In this document: in pieces, positions 37,156 through 47,087 of the stretch
Layout: every line of letters begins with the position of its first letter
How positions within the stretch are numbered: position 1 is the stretch's first letter
DNA from: Anderseniella sp963700885
GTDB lineage: Bacteria > Pseudomonadota > Alphaproteobacteria > Rhizobiales > Aestuariivirgaceae
Assembly (NCBI GenBank): GCA_963700885.1
Contig: CAVOZJ010000005.1
Coordinates: forward strand, 248,001-312,000
DNA length: 64,000 bases
Direction: 5' to 3'
Program-made: the position numbers and the translations under genes
Notes under the pieces: model-generated
The model's database searches: none
The model's input: only the letters and a program-made list of their open reading frames with translations
Told to the model about the DNA's origin: nothing

Positions 37156-39479
37156 AATAGTAGGGGTACTTTCTGCTGTAGTAACCGGATTTGTAGTAGT
37201 CGTAATACCGCGCCCTGGACGCAACAACATCGTTCATCACCACACCGGTCAGCTTCGCCTGGGCGCCCAGTGACTGTTTCAGTGCGGCATCAACCGCATC
37301 ACGCGGCGTTGATTCCCATTTCACGACCAGCACCAGCGAATCAACCACATCTATCAGGGCACGCCCATCGGTAACCGGCAGCAATGGCGAGGTGTCAACA
37401 ACGATAAGGTCATAAAACCCGCTCAGGTGAGCGAACAGATCCTTCATGCGCCTGGAACCCAGAAGTTCAGCCGTATGGGTCAAATCCTTGCGGCGGGGAG
37501 CCGGCAGTATGTGCAAGCCTGATTCAGGGTCCTTGACAATGACCTGTTTCAGGTCAACTTCCCCGAGCAGCAGCTCCACGGCGCCATGTGTCGCTTCCGG
37601 CGCATACAGGGACGTAAGCACCGGATGACGCAAATCGAGGTCAATAATCAGTACTTTTTCGCCAGAGGCAGCAGCAAGCAGGGCCAGGTTACTGGCAATT
37701 GTGGACTTGCCTTCGCCAGGCAGGGCCGACGCAAGCAGCACAATTCGTTGCGGATGATCAACATCGGCAAACTTGATACCCATTCTGAGCGACCGGATTG
37801 CTTCGGTAAAGCTTGACAGCGGCCTTTGAACCACCAGCCGGCTTATGCTGACGCGATCACTCTTCTTCATGCGCCGTTCTGACTTGTCCCGTTTGCGAAA
37901 CAAATCGGTCAAAAGACTGAACGGGTTGAGTTTGCGAACCGCCCGACCAATCCCGCTGCCGGGCAATTCGCTGTCCGACCGTGGAATGCTGGCGAGCAGG
38001 GGTGTGCCCAGCTGCTTTTCTATCTGCGCCGATGTGCGATAGCCGGCATCCAGCTGTTCCAGCAGGAATGCAATACCGGCACCCAGCCCCAATCCGAGCA
38101 TGGTGGCGAGAATGACAATCGATTTCTTGTTCGGTGCACTTGGCGAGGTTGGAGCAGAAGCCCGTTCAATGACGCGTGAATTGTTGGTGTTGAGCTTCTC
38201 CTGCTCGCTGGTTTGCTTGAAGCGCGACAGGAAAGACTTCAAACAATGCCTTGTTGGCTGCCGCCTCCCGTTCCAGCTCTCTCAGAAGAATTTCAGCCTG
38301 GTCGCCCTGTGAAGCTGTTCCCTTGACTTCGGCAAGGCTTGCCGAGATGGATTTCTCGCGGCTGCTTGCGACCCGCAGTTCGTTTTCGGTGGAGGTCAGA
38401 ATGCGTTGCGCTTCGGCACTGATTGACCGCCTGACATCCTGAAGCTGGGCGCGCGCAGATACTACCGAGGGGTGCCGGTCACCATATTTTGCACTCAGGT
38501 TGGCCAGTTCACGGCGTATTTCGGAGGCCTTACCCTTTAATGACGCGAGCGCAGTTGATTGCAGGGCGTCAGCAAATGCAGTGATATCACCGCCGCGTTT
38601 GCGAACCGATTGAACCTGGTCATATTTCGCCTGGGCCTGGGCTGTTTCCGCACGGGCCAGGATCAATTGTTCATTCAGTTTGGAGACCTGCTGTTCGCTC
38701 AGGGTCGACCCGCCAGACTCAACAATATTGTTCTGCACCTTGAACAGTTCGACGGCGCGTTCTGATTCACGCACTTTCTTTCTTAAATCACCAAGCCGTT
38801 CGCTCAGCCAGTCATTGGCCCTGCGCGTCACTTCATAACTGGCTTCAAGCTGGTCAACCAGGTACTCGTCTGCGAACGCATTGGCTATCTGGGCAGCCTC
38901 TGCCGGGTCGTCAGAGGTAAATTTTATGTCGACCACATAGGTCCAGCCCTTGCGGTCCACGCTGACCGACCCGGCCAGTGACCGTATGATCTTGTCCGTC
39001 CGGTCCACCTCGACAACAGGTTCGGGAGCCGGTTCACGGCTGAACACCAGGGAAACCAGTTGCCGCACCAGGGAAACCCTGGCCGGTTCGCTGTCTGTCT
39101 TCTCGTCCAGATTGAGCTTCTTCACGACCCGTTTGGCGACGTCATAGGACCGAATGAGCTCCAGTTCACTTTCAAGGGCTGAATTGTCCCGCCCGATGCC
39201 GGATACAATGGCTTCGGCATTGATTATGTTCTTCTGATTCGTATCGATCAGCAGTGTGGCTTTGGCTGTATAGACAGGAGTGAGCTGCAGGGCATAGGTT
39301 GCACCCAGCAACGCGGTCAGCAGCCCGAACACCGCAACCAGGGGTCCGCGGCGGCGCGCAATCCGAAAAAGTTCTCTTAAATCAATACCATCAGAGCCAC
39401 CAAACCCGAATTGGGATGATGGTTCGTTAAACCCCTCACGACCTGACGCGGGAGTACTATCAGAAGCGCGCTTTAGCAT
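37139..39479 (-). pseudogene. Wzc-type chain-length regulator/tyrosine autokinase, frameshifted
   Basis: The N-terminal frame (39479 to about 38240) has the Wzz domain: DLRELFRIARRRGPLVAVFGLLTALLGATYALQ, then a long coiled-coil region (RDLRKKVRESERAVELFKVQ..., AELSAKYGDRHPSVV) ending ANKALFEVF. The second frame continues LSRFKQTSEQEKLNTNNSRV..., a second membrane helix (SIVILATMLGLGLGAGIAFLLEQLD), then the BY-kinase domain with Walker A ALPGEGKST and VLIIDLDLRHP. The tail has ten Tyr in its last 24 residues (RARYYDYYKSGYYSRKYPYYY). One indel near 38238 splits it. It controls chain length and links to Wza. Confidence 0.87.
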
Positions 39480-40692
39480 AGACGCCTACAAAATGACGGT
39501 CCCAGTCATCATAAAGACCCAGGGGACCAGAATTGTCAGTGTAGGAGTATTTGTACCTGCTGCCAACCGACATCATGCGGTTAACCTGGTATTCAAGGTT
39601 GGCGCCGGCTTCAAGCCTGAAGTCGTCCAGCGGATTGATGTCATCCTCGTTGAAGGAAATTCCGATTGCCGGCGAGAATATCAGGGTCCTGAGGATTTCG
39701 TAATCGACGCCCAGTCTGACGGCATCCTGAATACGGCCCTGCCGGTCGGTAGTACTGTCCTCAATTGTTCGGTCGGCATCAAATCTCACGGTCATCAATG
39801 GCGTCGGATTCCAGATCACCGCACCATGATAACTGAACGTCGACACGGTCGGCGATCCGGCAAGGTCATAGGTCTGCTCGGTATACCCGATGCCCAGCTC
39901 ACCCGAGACAAGCCGGGTCACTTCAAACTCGACACCGGTCAGAGCGCGCCAGCCATCTGAATCAACAATCCTGACACCCTCATCGTAATCGCGCCAGTTA
40001 TAGCGGAAATCTCCGAATATGCGATAACCGGGCGAGACAAGGTATGACAGGCGCCCGCCGGTTGTAAAAATGTTCCCGTCTCTGAAACCCTGATCCACTC
40101 CATCGACGTTGTCGTAGTTGAACCAGTCGAAGGCAGCGCCCAGCGATACTGTCAGTCTGTTGAAGGTGTGCTCGATGGCACCCCAGGCATCGAACAGGTA
40201 ATATGCTCCTGGCGAAGTGGGCATACCGAGAACCGGATATTCGAAATCTCCCGGGTCCTGATGGAACTGGCCACCTTTCAGGCCACCCAGAATCGCAGTG
40301 TCACTGCTCACATCATACCGTGTATCCAGTTCGCCATCAAAATCTGTACGGCTTTGTGATGAGTAATCAAAGTACTCGTAGTGATCGAGGCCTGCCTTCA
40401 GGTTCAGCTTGTGCCGTCCAAAATCCGAATACACCGACACCGACGGAGATACATACACCCCGGAGCTTGAATCCGCGCCCATGGATTCACCGAACACGTT
40501 GCTGTCGTAGAAATAGCCCGTCTCCAGGTCAGGCATGACCCAGAACTGGCCAGCTCGCAGACCAAGGCCCTCAAACCGGTCACGGACCGTGGGCATTTCC
40601 CCGGACCCGGCACGCGTCAGCTCTTGCGCAGATGCTCCCGCTGAAACACCTCCGCAGGCGCACAGCGCCGCTATTAAAAATCTCGCCCGCAT
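39460..40692 (-). CDS. Outer-membrane beta-barrel protein of exopolysaccharide locus
   Basis: The 410-residue protein has a signal peptide (MRARFLIAALCACGGVSAGASAQ, cut after AQA-like AQE) and many alternating aromatic strands such as WVMPDLETGYFYDSNVFGES and FGDFRYNWRDYDEG, ending in an aromatic residue (AKARF). This resembles the outer membrane beta-barrel family 2 proteins that neighbour Wzc/Wza. It overlaps the Wzc start by 20 bp. It may help export or anchoring of the polysaccharide. Confidence 0.82.
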   Translation of the reverse strand: MRARFLIAALCACGGVSAGASAQELTRAGSGEMPTVRDRFEGLGLRAGQFWVMPDLETGYFYDSNVFGESMGADSSSGVYVSPSVSVYSDFGRHKLNLKAGLDHYEYFDYSSQSRTDFDGELDTRYDVSSDTAILGGLKGGQFHQDPGDFEYPVLGMPTSPGAYYLFDAWGAIEHTFNRLTVSLGAAFDWFNYDNVDGVDQGFRDGNIFTTGGRLSYLVSPGYRIFGDFRYNWRDYDEGVRIVDSDGWRALTGVEFEVTRLVSGELGIGYTEQTYDLAGSPTVSTFSYHGAVIWNPTPLMTVRFDADRTIEDSTTDRQGRIQDAVRLGVDYEILRTLIFSPAIGISFNEDDINPLDDFRLEAGANLEYQVNRMMSVGSRYKYSYTDNSGPLGLYDDWDRHFVGVYAKARF

Positions 40693-40759
40693 CTAGTAGT
40701 TCTGCCCCGTCTCAACCTCGTATTGTCGCCTGCACAATAAAACCCCTGCAAAGACTAAC

Positions 40760-41227
40760 TCAGTTTCTGCTAACTCCACTGCCGCCGCCGCGAACATTGA
40801 TCTGAAACACATTCGGCGACGAGCCACCGGTCTCGCCACGCCAGGCGCTTGAACACACGTCGCGTTCCAGCGCGCCAATTCCATTTGCAAAAGAACTCAA
40901 AATCTGCCCGGGAGACTTTTCACAGGTACATACTGTCAATTTTATGTTCGCGGCACCCGTTGAGTCGTTGAGCGACAGCAAATACTTGTGCGCACCGGCA
41001 AGTCCGGCCCCGACATAGATCTGCACCTGATCGCTTGCATCGTCTGCGGCTTCGCAAAACGCTGCTGCAACCTCTGCATTCGCACTTACCTCGTCTGATA
41101 CTGTAACAGTAAGCGCAGGATCATCGTTGTAGCGTTCAACGATAGCCTCGACGCTCTGGGCGTGCGCCAAACCTGTCAGCAGCACGATAGCCACCGCGCC
41201 TGTTGTAGCCAGTCTGATTGCCATCAC
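40760..41227 (-). CDS. Small secreted protein of unknown function
   Basis: The 155-residue protein has a clear signal peptide (MMAIRLATTGAVAIVLLTGLAHAQ). The mature part has Cys at several positions (FCEAADD, LTVCTCEKSPG, ERDVCSSAW), so disulfides are likely. I recognise no family. It lies between the Wza and barrel genes, which implies a periplasmic or surface role. Confidence 0.68.
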   Translation of the reverse strand: MMAIRLATTGAVAIVLLTGLAHAQSVEAIVERYNDDPALTVTVSDEVSANAEVAAAFCEAADDASDQVQIYVGAGLAGAHKYLLSLNDSTGAANIKLTVCTCEKSPGQILSSFANGIGALERDVCSSAWRGETGGSSPNVFQINVRGGGSGVSRN

Positions 41228-41369
41228 TGTCGCCTATAATCCTTCCGAATCAATATCTGATACTAACTTAACAGAGCTAACGAACTGTTTATATTTTAAT
41301 TTGTATACGTTGTATTCATCCGCATGAGAACTAACTTTCCCGTTCCGTACTATTATTCACGGGCTTTCA

Positions 41370-42017
41370 TCAGAAAAACCTTTCCGGAATTCGTATTATA
41401 TCTCCGGGGTTAATCGCAACCCGTTGATTTGTCTGCACTTCCACCTCACGATCCTGTCCGGCCCGCCGTACAAATGCTTTTCCGGTATTCGCGCGGTAGG
41501 TATATCCGCCGGCAATTGCAACCGCATCCTGGACGGTCAACCCCGCCTTGTACGGATACTCGCCACCCTTGCCAACCTCGCCCTGAATAAAGAACGGCCG
41601 ATAGTTCAGAACCGATACGGAAATCTTCGGATCCTTCAGATAGCCACCCGAGTACCGTGCCACAACAGCATTTTGAAACTGTGTTACGGTCTGGCCACGC
41701 GCCGGCACCGCTCCGATCAGCGGCAAATCGACACGACCGTCATCTCCAACCAGGAATTCTCCGGAAAGCTCTGCTTCGCCAAATACATTGACGCTGATCT
41801 TGTCACCGGACCCCAGCTGGTATGCCGCAACAGAACCGGTAGACGCCGGTTCCGAAGACGATGAGCCTGCTGCATAGTTTGCCGGTGCGGCCGATGGGTC
41901 CGTAGCATCCAGGGTGCCCGAAGACCCGCATGCAGCGAGCAGGCAGGCAGCGGCAATCATCGCAGCAAGCATTCTGAATCGGCGCTGAATTCCCCCGCGA
42001 ATCATGACATCTACCAC
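41370..42017 (-). CDS. Wza-type polysaccharide export lipoprotein
   Basis: The 215-residue protein has a lipobox (ACLLAACGSS, near residue 27), a Poly_export domain (YQLGSGDKISVNVFGEAELSGEFLVGDDGRVDLPLIGAVPA, about 66-105), and a SLBB segment (PFFIQGEVGKGGEYPYKAGLTVQDAVAIAGGYT, about 143-175). This is shorter than Wza of enteric bacteria, as is usual for the alphaproteobacterial ExoF-like class. It should form the outer-membrane channel of the Wzy-dependent export pathway. A long leader lies upstream. Confidence 0.9.
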   Translation of the reverse strand: MVDVMIRGGIQRRFRMLAAMIAAACLLAACGSSGTLDATDPSAAPANYAAGSSSSEPASTGSVAAYQLGSGDKISVNVFGEAELSGEFLVGDDGRVDLPLIGAVPARGQTVTQFQNAVVARYSGGYLKDPKISVSVLNYRPFFIQGEVGKGGEYPYKAGLTVQDAVAIAGGYTYRANTGKAFVRRAGQDREVEVQTNQRVAINPGDIIRIPERFF

Positions 42018-42130
42018 TCGGTTTCGCCAACAATTCCTCGATGTCGGGGATTGTCAGCGATGTATTAATCCCGTCCATTGCGAAGCAACTTCATACGCTA
42101 CCCATGTCGCCTCACTATTTCAATACCACA

Positions 42131-42146
42131 GTTAAGTCAGCATTGA
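42131..42146. promoter_or_regulatory. 16-bp motif shared with the exporter/precursor intergenic region
   Basis: GTTAAGTCAGCATTGA lies about 115-130 bp upstream of the Wza gene start and differs by one base from 4789-4804. Both copies have the same orientation relative to a leftward gene. Candidate binding site for a shared regulator; the factor is unknown. Confidence 0.3.
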
Positions 42147-42186
42147 TTTCAAAATGGTTAACACACCGTAAATATCGCAAACCCCC

Positions 42187-42960
42187 TCATGTCGACAGAA
42201 ACGTGACCTCATCGCCTTCGAGCATCGCGCAGGTCAGTCGTCCCGTTATGTAGGCCCCGGTATCTATACCAATTCTGTGAACCTCGATTTCGGGTGCTTC
42301 GACCGGCGTGTGGCCATGCACGATTATTTTCGCCAACGGGCTCTGATGGCTCAGGAACGGTTCGCGGATCCAGAGCAGATCCTCGGCCACCTGATCGTCC
42401 AGGGGAATATTCGGGTTTACGCCGGCATGCGCAAAAAAATACTTTCCGGCGCCGGCTGACAAACGGCAGTTTTCCAGGAACACCCGGTGGCTGGAAGGCA
42501 GAGCCTCCAGCAACCCCTCCTGGATATCCTGCCACTGGTCCTGCCCCAGTGGCATTCGAAACTTCAGGCCGTATGAATGCAGGGTCTCCAGACCCCCGTA
42601 TTGGCCCCATGAACTGATCACACGCGCATCAGTCAGGAAATCCTGCAGATAAAGTTCATGATTGCCGCGCAATGTGATCCGCTTGTTGCAAACTCTCGGG
42701 CCGTTTACCATCCATTCCAGCACCTCACGTGAAGATGGCCCCCGGTCAACATAGTCGCCGAGAAAAACCTCGACACTATGTTCAATTGGTCTTTCCTTGC
42801 GATCAGCTTCAATCATTTTGTAAAGCCGCTCGAGGAGGTCGATTCTGCCATGGATATCGCCGATAACGTAGACCCTGACTCCGCTGGGAAGACGTGGTTC
42901 GCCGTCTTGCCGTGCGCCCTTGTTTTTTGAAACGAGTTTCCTGAAAAATTGGGCGATCAT
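42187..42960 (-). CDS. Calcineurin-like metallophosphoesterase (Ser/Thr phosphatase family)
   Basis: Starting at MIAQFFRKL (ATG 42960), the 257-residue protein has the metal motifs YVIGDIHGRIDLLERL, VFLGDYVDRGPSSREV and ITLRGNHELYL, then VHGHTPVEAPEI, in the order of PPP-type phosphatases close to bacterial Ser/Thr phosphatases and ApaH relatives. All the expected metal and phosphate-binding residues are present. A longer frame to 43029 is less likely. It is next to Wza, so a regulatory role for the locus is possible but unproven. Confidence 0.85.
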   Translation of the reverse strand: MIAQFFRKLVSKNKGARQDGEPRLPSGVRVYVIGDIHGRIDLLERLYKMIEADRKERPIEHSVEVFLGDYVDRGPSSREVLEWMVNGPRVCNKRITLRGNHELYLQDFLTDARVISSWGQYGGLETLHSYGLKFRMPLGQDQWQDIQEGLLEALPSSHRVFLENCRLSAGAGKYFFAHAGVNPNIPLDDQVAEDLLWIREPFLSHQSPLAKIIVHGHTPVEAPEIEVHRIGIDTGAYITGRLTCAMLEGDEVTFLST

Positions 42961-43221
42961 GGCTACAAGATGCGTCCTGTTGTAATTGCAGTCTCCGGCG
43001 TATTGCTCAGCAATGCAGTACTGCCGCACATGATAATGGTCAATTCCAGGGTGGTAGAGCCGTTGTGATTGCTATTGCAAACGCATGTTGCTCCGGGAAA
43101 TTTACAAAACGACGGCCTAACCATTCGAGTGTCAGTGGTGTATCAGGCAAATCCTGAGCAGCGTGCAGGCAACATTGCACCTGTTGTCATGTCCGCGACA
43201 AAGTACAAACTGAACAACCCT

Positions 43222-43572
43222 TTAACGCCCGTCAACAAATTGCCTGCAGGCATCAAAATTATCGAACGCCTGCATGCCGCTCGCGGTTTGCACCGCCACG
43301 CTGCCGTCTGCATAGTGCAATACCCGCCGGCCGCGGTAACGCGCACGCCCGACGATCGAGTGCACACCCTCGCGTAACAATCGACGGTATTCCCGCTCGG
43401 CAGCCTGATGTCTGGCACGGGGAACGACAATCAGGACAAGAAGGCAAAACAGCGAGCCGACGGTGGCCATCAGCACCATTACCGTGACACTCAACTCAAA
43501 CCATTCCGCCAGCATCAGACTTGCGACCATCACGCCCAGGAGAACCAGGATAAACGTCAGGCCCTTTCTCAT
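43222..43572 (-). CDS. Small membrane protein with RARYRGRRV-DGSV domain (a)
   Basis: I start at ATG 43572 (MRKGLTFILVLLGVMVASLMLAEW); an upstream TTG at 43593 is possible. Two N-terminal helices are followed by a basic region and a C-terminal ~40-residue segment, GRARYRGRRVLHYADGSVAVQTASGMQAFDNFDACRQFVDGR. That segment is closely matched in the next small gene at 43861-44127. No named family is recognised. Confidence 0.6.
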   Translation of the reverse strand: MRKGLTFILVLLGVMVASLMLAEWFELSVTVMVLMATVGSLFCLLVLIVVPRARHQAAEREYRRLLREGVHSIVGRARYRGRRVLHYADGSVAVQTASGMQAFDNFDACRQFVDGR

Positions 43573-43593
43573 GACAGCACCCAACGCAAACAA

Positions 43594-43860
43594 ATGTTGT
43601 CATAAACCACCAGATTAATCGTGATTCGGCCAGACCGCGATGTCGTCATCTGCACTTCCTCTGTGGACACATCCAGCCCAGATTATCCCGGAAGAGAATG
43701 CAAATGCAACCGTTTACCAACTGACATCAGGTCCGTTTGGAGCGGCCATTTCCACGCATTATCGTGACCAGATTTCAGCGCCGGCAGCGTCACTGTGGAC
43801 AGGGACATGTGATGATACAATTTTGAAGTGCGGTCCTGTTTCAGTCACAATGCGCCTGCA
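43594..43860. other. Gap between two related small genes
   Basis: About 270 bp without a recognisable gene or hairpin, lying between the two small membrane-protein genes. Confidence 0.3.
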
Positions 43861-44127
43861 CTACCGGTCAATGTAGCGTTGATACATCTCAAAGCTCTCA
43901 AACGACTTGAAACCAAAACGGGTCTCCGCCAATACGGATCCGTCACTGTAGTGGGCGACACGGCGGCCGCGGTATCTGGCACGGTTCACAAGCTGGATTC
44001 CTGCAGCAGTGTTGCCAACATCCGCCCAGCGCTTGTTTTTACTCATTTGCAGCAGTGTTTCCACCATTACCACAAGTGCAAAAACTACCATCGCCCCCAC
44101 GAACAGATTCGTCGTCATACTCGACAT
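43861..44127 (-). CDS. Small membrane protein with RARYRGRRV-DGSV domain (b)
   Basis: The 88-residue protein has one membrane helix (LFVGAMVVFALVVMVETLL) and a C-terminal segment NRARYRGRRVAHYSDGSVLAETRFGFKSFESFEMYQRYIDR. It aligns with the end of the protein encoded at 43222-43572, sharing RARYRGRRV, HY-DGSV, and the aromatic F..F tail. The two look like ancient duplicates. Function unknown. Confidence 0.6.
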   Translation of the reverse strand: MSSMTTNLFVGAMVVFALVVMVETLLQMSKNKRWADVGNTAAGIQLVNRARYRGRRVAHYSDGSVLAETRFGFKSFESFEMYQRYIDR

Positions 44128-44245
44128 ATCGTCAAGTTCACCCTAGCACCTGGCGCTTCCCTGATCCCCCACCACAATTGATCCTTGTTGTTGTTATGTA
44201 ACATTACAGACGCAAAGCAAGTCAAACCCGGCTTATCAACAGTCC

Positions 44246-45490
44246 CTAAAGCGTCATGCCATCGACAGCTATTGCCGGCTTGCGTCCGGAAATCAGATCT
44301 GCAACGAGCCGGCTTGTGCCATGGCTCATGGTCCAGCCCATATGGCCCTGGCCCGTGTTCAACCAGAGATTTTTGTATTTTGTAGCGCCCAGTATCGGGG
44401 TTCCCTCGGGCGTCATCGGTCTGAGGCCTGCCCAGTACTCAATTTTCGAGTAGTCCGCACCATCGGGAAACAGACCCTTCACCACGCCGGTCATGTGTCG
44501 AAAATCATCCGGTGAATGGTCTGTGCTGTAGCCTGAAAACTCCGCCGTCGCAGTCACCCGCAACCGGTTGCCCATCGGTGTATAGGCAACCAGGCTTTCT
44601 TCATCAATGCCGCCAATTCTGGGCGTGTTGTTACGGCCGGACACCGGGATGGTCATCGAGTATCCCTTGACCGGATAAATAGGCAGATCAATCCCGACAG
44701 GTCTTGCCAGATGGGGCGAATACACGCCCAGCGACATCACAATTGTGTCGGCCGACATCCGTCCGCTATCCGTGGCAACCGCAGATATCCGGTCCCCGTC
44801 AGTTTCGAAATGGTCAGCCGTTACACCCCATCTGAACGTCACGCCACGCTCTTCAAGCCAGGTCACCAGATTGCGCGCAAACATCCGGCAGTCACCGGTT
44901 TCGTCCCGGCCACCAAACAGCGCGCCGGCAAACTGGTCCCTGCCGTCGGCCAGTGCGGGATCCTTTGCCGCTATGCCATTGGTGTCAAGAACACCGATAT
45001 CCGAGCCTTCCTGGCGCAGTATTTCCGCCTTCCTGTTGGCAGCATCAAAGGCTGATGCCGATCTGAAGAGATACAGAATACCGCCGTCACTGGCGTCAAA
45101 TGAGACACCTGTTGCTTCCCGTGTTTCATGAAACACCGATTGTGCGTAGTTGCACAGCCGGACTTTTCGCCTGGTATTGTCGGCAGCCCTTTGCGCGGTG
45201 CACTGGCCCCAGAACTTCCACATCCATTTTATAAATGCAGGATCAAGCGACGGCTTCAACCGCAGCGCCTGATCATTGCGCCACAATGACCTGAGCAGAA
45301 TTCCCGGTGAAGCCGGTGACGCCCATGCATAGGCATGACCAGGCGCTATCATGCCGGCATTGCCGAAGCTGGTGAATTCGGCTGCACCGGCTTCGCGGTC
45401 AATGACCGTCACCTCGTGACCGTCCTTCCACAGCTCGTAAGCCATGGTGACCCCGACAATCCCGGCTCCAAGCACCAGCGCCTTTGCCAT
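44246..45490 (-). CDS. dadA: D-amino acid dehydrogenase (DadA-like FAD oxidoreductase)
   Basis: The 414-residue flavoprotein has a GxGxxG FAD motif (LVLGAGIVGVTMAYELWKDGHEVTVIDRE, residues 5-33), the DAO-type central region (YPVKGYSMTIPVSG) and the C-terminal FAD-binding LNTGQGHMGWTMSHGTSRLVADLISGRKP. This matches DadA, which oxidises D-amino acids to 2-oxo acids and ammonia at the membrane face and passes electrons to the respiratory chain. It is the last gene of a tight operon with ridA and a two-subunit TPP decarboxylase. Confidence 0.88.
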   Translation of the reverse strand: MAKALVLGAGIVGVTMAYELWKDGHEVTVIDREAGAAEFTSFGNAGMIAPGHAYAWASPASPGILLRSLWRNDQALRLKPSLDPAFIKWMWKFWGQCTAQRAADNTRRKVRLCNYAQSVFHETREATGVSFDASDGGILYLFRSASAFDAANRKAEILRQEGSDIGVLDTNGIAAKDPALADGRDQFAGALFGGRDETGDCRMFARNLVTWLEERGVTFRWGVTADHFETDGDRISAVATDSGRMSADTIVMSLGVYSPHLARPVGIDLPIYPVKGYSMTIPVSGRNNTPRIGGIDEESLVAYTPMGNRLRVTATAEFSGYSTDHSPDDFRHMTGVVKGLFPDGADYSKIEYWAGLRPMTPEGTPILGATKYKNLWLNTGQGHMGWTMSHGTSRLVADLISGRKPAIAVDGMTL

Positions 45491-45502
45491 GGCAACAAAT
45501 CC

Positions 45503-45856
45503 CTAAACGACTGCTTCCACCTGGATTTCCACGTCAAGACCGGCTGCCGCCAGCTTTGGCGAATGCACTGCAGCTCGGCATGGGGTTTCACCTGCCACTA
45601 CCCAGTCGTCCCAGATCGTGTTCATTTCAGCCCAGGTGTCCATGTCGGTAAGCCAGATGGTTGCCTTGATAATCCGGGTCTTGTCCGAACCGGCTTCTGC
45701 CAGCGTTGCATCTATCTGTTCGAGGATGTCAGCGGTCTGGGCAGCAACGCTGCCTCCGGCAGCCTTGTTCGCTACAAACCCCGACAAATAGACCTTGCCT
45801 GCGTGCACAATCGCGCTTGTCATCCGGTTGCCCGCACCAATTCTCATCAAACTCAT
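45503..45856 (-). CDS. RidA-family enamine/imine deaminase
   Basis: The 117-residue protein has the family core (HAGKVYLSGFVANKAAGGSVAAQTADILEQIDATLAEAG, about 18-55) and the late ARG-like pocket segment GETPCRAAVHSPKLAAAGLDVEIQVEAVV. RidA proteins hydrolyse reactive imines produced by amino-acid oxidation, which suits its place right before dadA. Its ATG overlaps the upstream stop by 4 bp. Confidence 0.88.
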   Translation of the reverse strand: MSLMRIGAGNRMTSAIVHAGKVYLSGFVANKAAGGSVAAQTADILEQIDATLAEAGSDKTRIIKATIWLTDMDTWAEMNTIWDDWVVAGETPCRAAVHSPKLAAAGLDVEIQVEAVV

Positions 45857-46440
45857 ATGCTTTCTCCAAATTGCCGGTTGGCTGTTGCTGTAATAAATCT
45901 GTTTCTTATGGCATGCCCGTCCCGCTCCGGCAGGACTCTCGGCAGATCACCCGGCCCGGACTTGATCACGCCCAAAACAGGTCCCGTCTCTTCAAGCACA
46001 AGTTGCTTCATGGCAGCAAGGTCAGACTGCTTGTGTGCGGTCAGGACATGCCTGAACCCGCAAGCCAGCGCGACAGCAGCGAGATTGGTTGATTTGCCGG
46101 TGTGGCTGGTCTGGCCGCCGGTCTCGCCAAACGCCTCATTGTCGATCACCAGCACGGAGAGATTGCCGGGAGCCTTGGCACCCAGGGTCGCGAGCGAACC
46201 CATGCCCATCAGCATTTCACCGTCGCCGGTGATGACCAGAACACGCGCGTCAGGACGAGCCAGGGCAAGACCCAGTCCCATCGAGGCCGCACCACCCATG
46301 GCCCCCCACAGATAAAAGTTGTGCGGGTTATCGCCGGCTGCAGCTACATCATAGGTTGGCGAACCCAGTCCGCTGATGACCAGGAGATTTTCGGGCCGGT
46401 CCTTCAGTATCTCCGCAACCCCCTCGCGCCTGTGGATCAT
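45853..46440 (-). CDS. TPP-dependent 2-oxoacid decarboxylase, beta subunit (ComE-like)
   Basis: The 195-residue protein carries the TPP-binding motif GDGEMLMGMGSLATLGAKAPGNLSVLVIDNEAFGE (GDG...N, about residues 71-105). Its length and its partner next door match the beta subunit of sulfopyruvate or phosphonopyruvate decarboxylase. It pairs with the upstream alpha subunit and lies before ridA. The true substrate is not fixed by sequence. Confidence 0.78.
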   Translation of the reverse strand: MIHRREGVAEILKDRPENLLVISGLGSPTYDVAAAGDNPHNFYLWGAMGGAASMGLGLALARPDARVLVITGDGEMLMGMGSLATLGAKAPGNLSVLVIDNEAFGETGGQTSHTGKSTNLAAVALACGFRHVLTAHKQSDLAAMKQLVLEETGPVLGVIKSGPGDLPRVLPERDGHAIRNRFITATANRQFGESI

Positions 46441-46455
46441 GAATACCTGCCCATT

Positions 46456-46989
46456 TCAAAAATTCTTTGCACCTATAAGGCGTTGCGACAACAACACCGC
46501 AGCCGGACATTTGCTATCATAGGCCAGTTGCACGGCCGAATTTGTCATTGCTGCTGCGTCTTCGCCGGTATCAGCACGATAAACAACGAACCCTGACCGC
46601 TTTAAGGTTTCTTCCGTCGTCTGGCCCATGGGTATCTGCCAGGGATTAAACTCTGCCCATTCACCGCGCATGGTGACCAGCGTCACGAACGGAAATCCGC
46701 AGGATTTGAGTAATGAGAACATGTTGACACAATTGCCCACGCCTGATGACTGCATCAGCATCACACCGCGCTGTCCGCCAAGATCAGAGCCCGCCAGCAG
46801 TGCCACACCTTCCTCTTCAGTGGTCAGGACCGTACTGTCAATATCCTCATCAGCATGACACGCCATGATCAGGCTGGCGTGGCCGGCATCCGGCACATAG
46901 GCCATCTGTTGTACGTTCCGCTTTTTCAGTGCCGAATACACGCCTGATCGCCAGTCGCCGGCGGCAAACGAAAATGCTCCTGCCCTCAT
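46456..46989 (-). CDS. TPP-dependent 2-oxoacid decarboxylase, alpha subunit (ComD-like)
   Basis: The 177-residue protein is the TPP Pyr-domain half: YVPDAGHASLIMAC, the conserved catalytic Glu region STVLTTEEEGVALLAGSDLGGQRGVMLMQSSGVGNCVNMFSLL (about 50-90). With the downstream beta subunit it would form a decarboxylase of the sulfopyruvate/phosphonopyruvate type. The gene is divergent from an aldo-keto reductase with ~100 bp between starts, possibly a shared promoter region. Confidence 0.75.
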   Translation of the reverse strand: MRAGAFSFAAGDWRSGVYSALKKRNVQQMAYVPDAGHASLIMACHADEDIDSTVLTTEEEGVALLAGSDLGGQRGVMLMQSSGVGNCVNMFSLLKSCGFPFVTLVTMRGEWAEFNPWQIPMGQTTEETLKRSGFVVYRADTGEDAAAMTNSAVQLAYDSKCPAAVLLSQRLIGAKNF

Positions 46990-47087
46990 TTTACCATCGC
47001 ATTTTTGAAGTGTTTCGATTTCAATGGCAGCTTGCGTTTACAGCTTGTCCTGCGTCAAGCAGTACCTTTCGAAAAGTGGAGTTGCGT

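Noticed and set aside
46929..47087. Upstream extension of the aldo-keto reductase
   Set aside because: It overlaps the divergent decarboxylase gene and does not resemble the family; ATG 47088 fits the MKHVTLPGG start.
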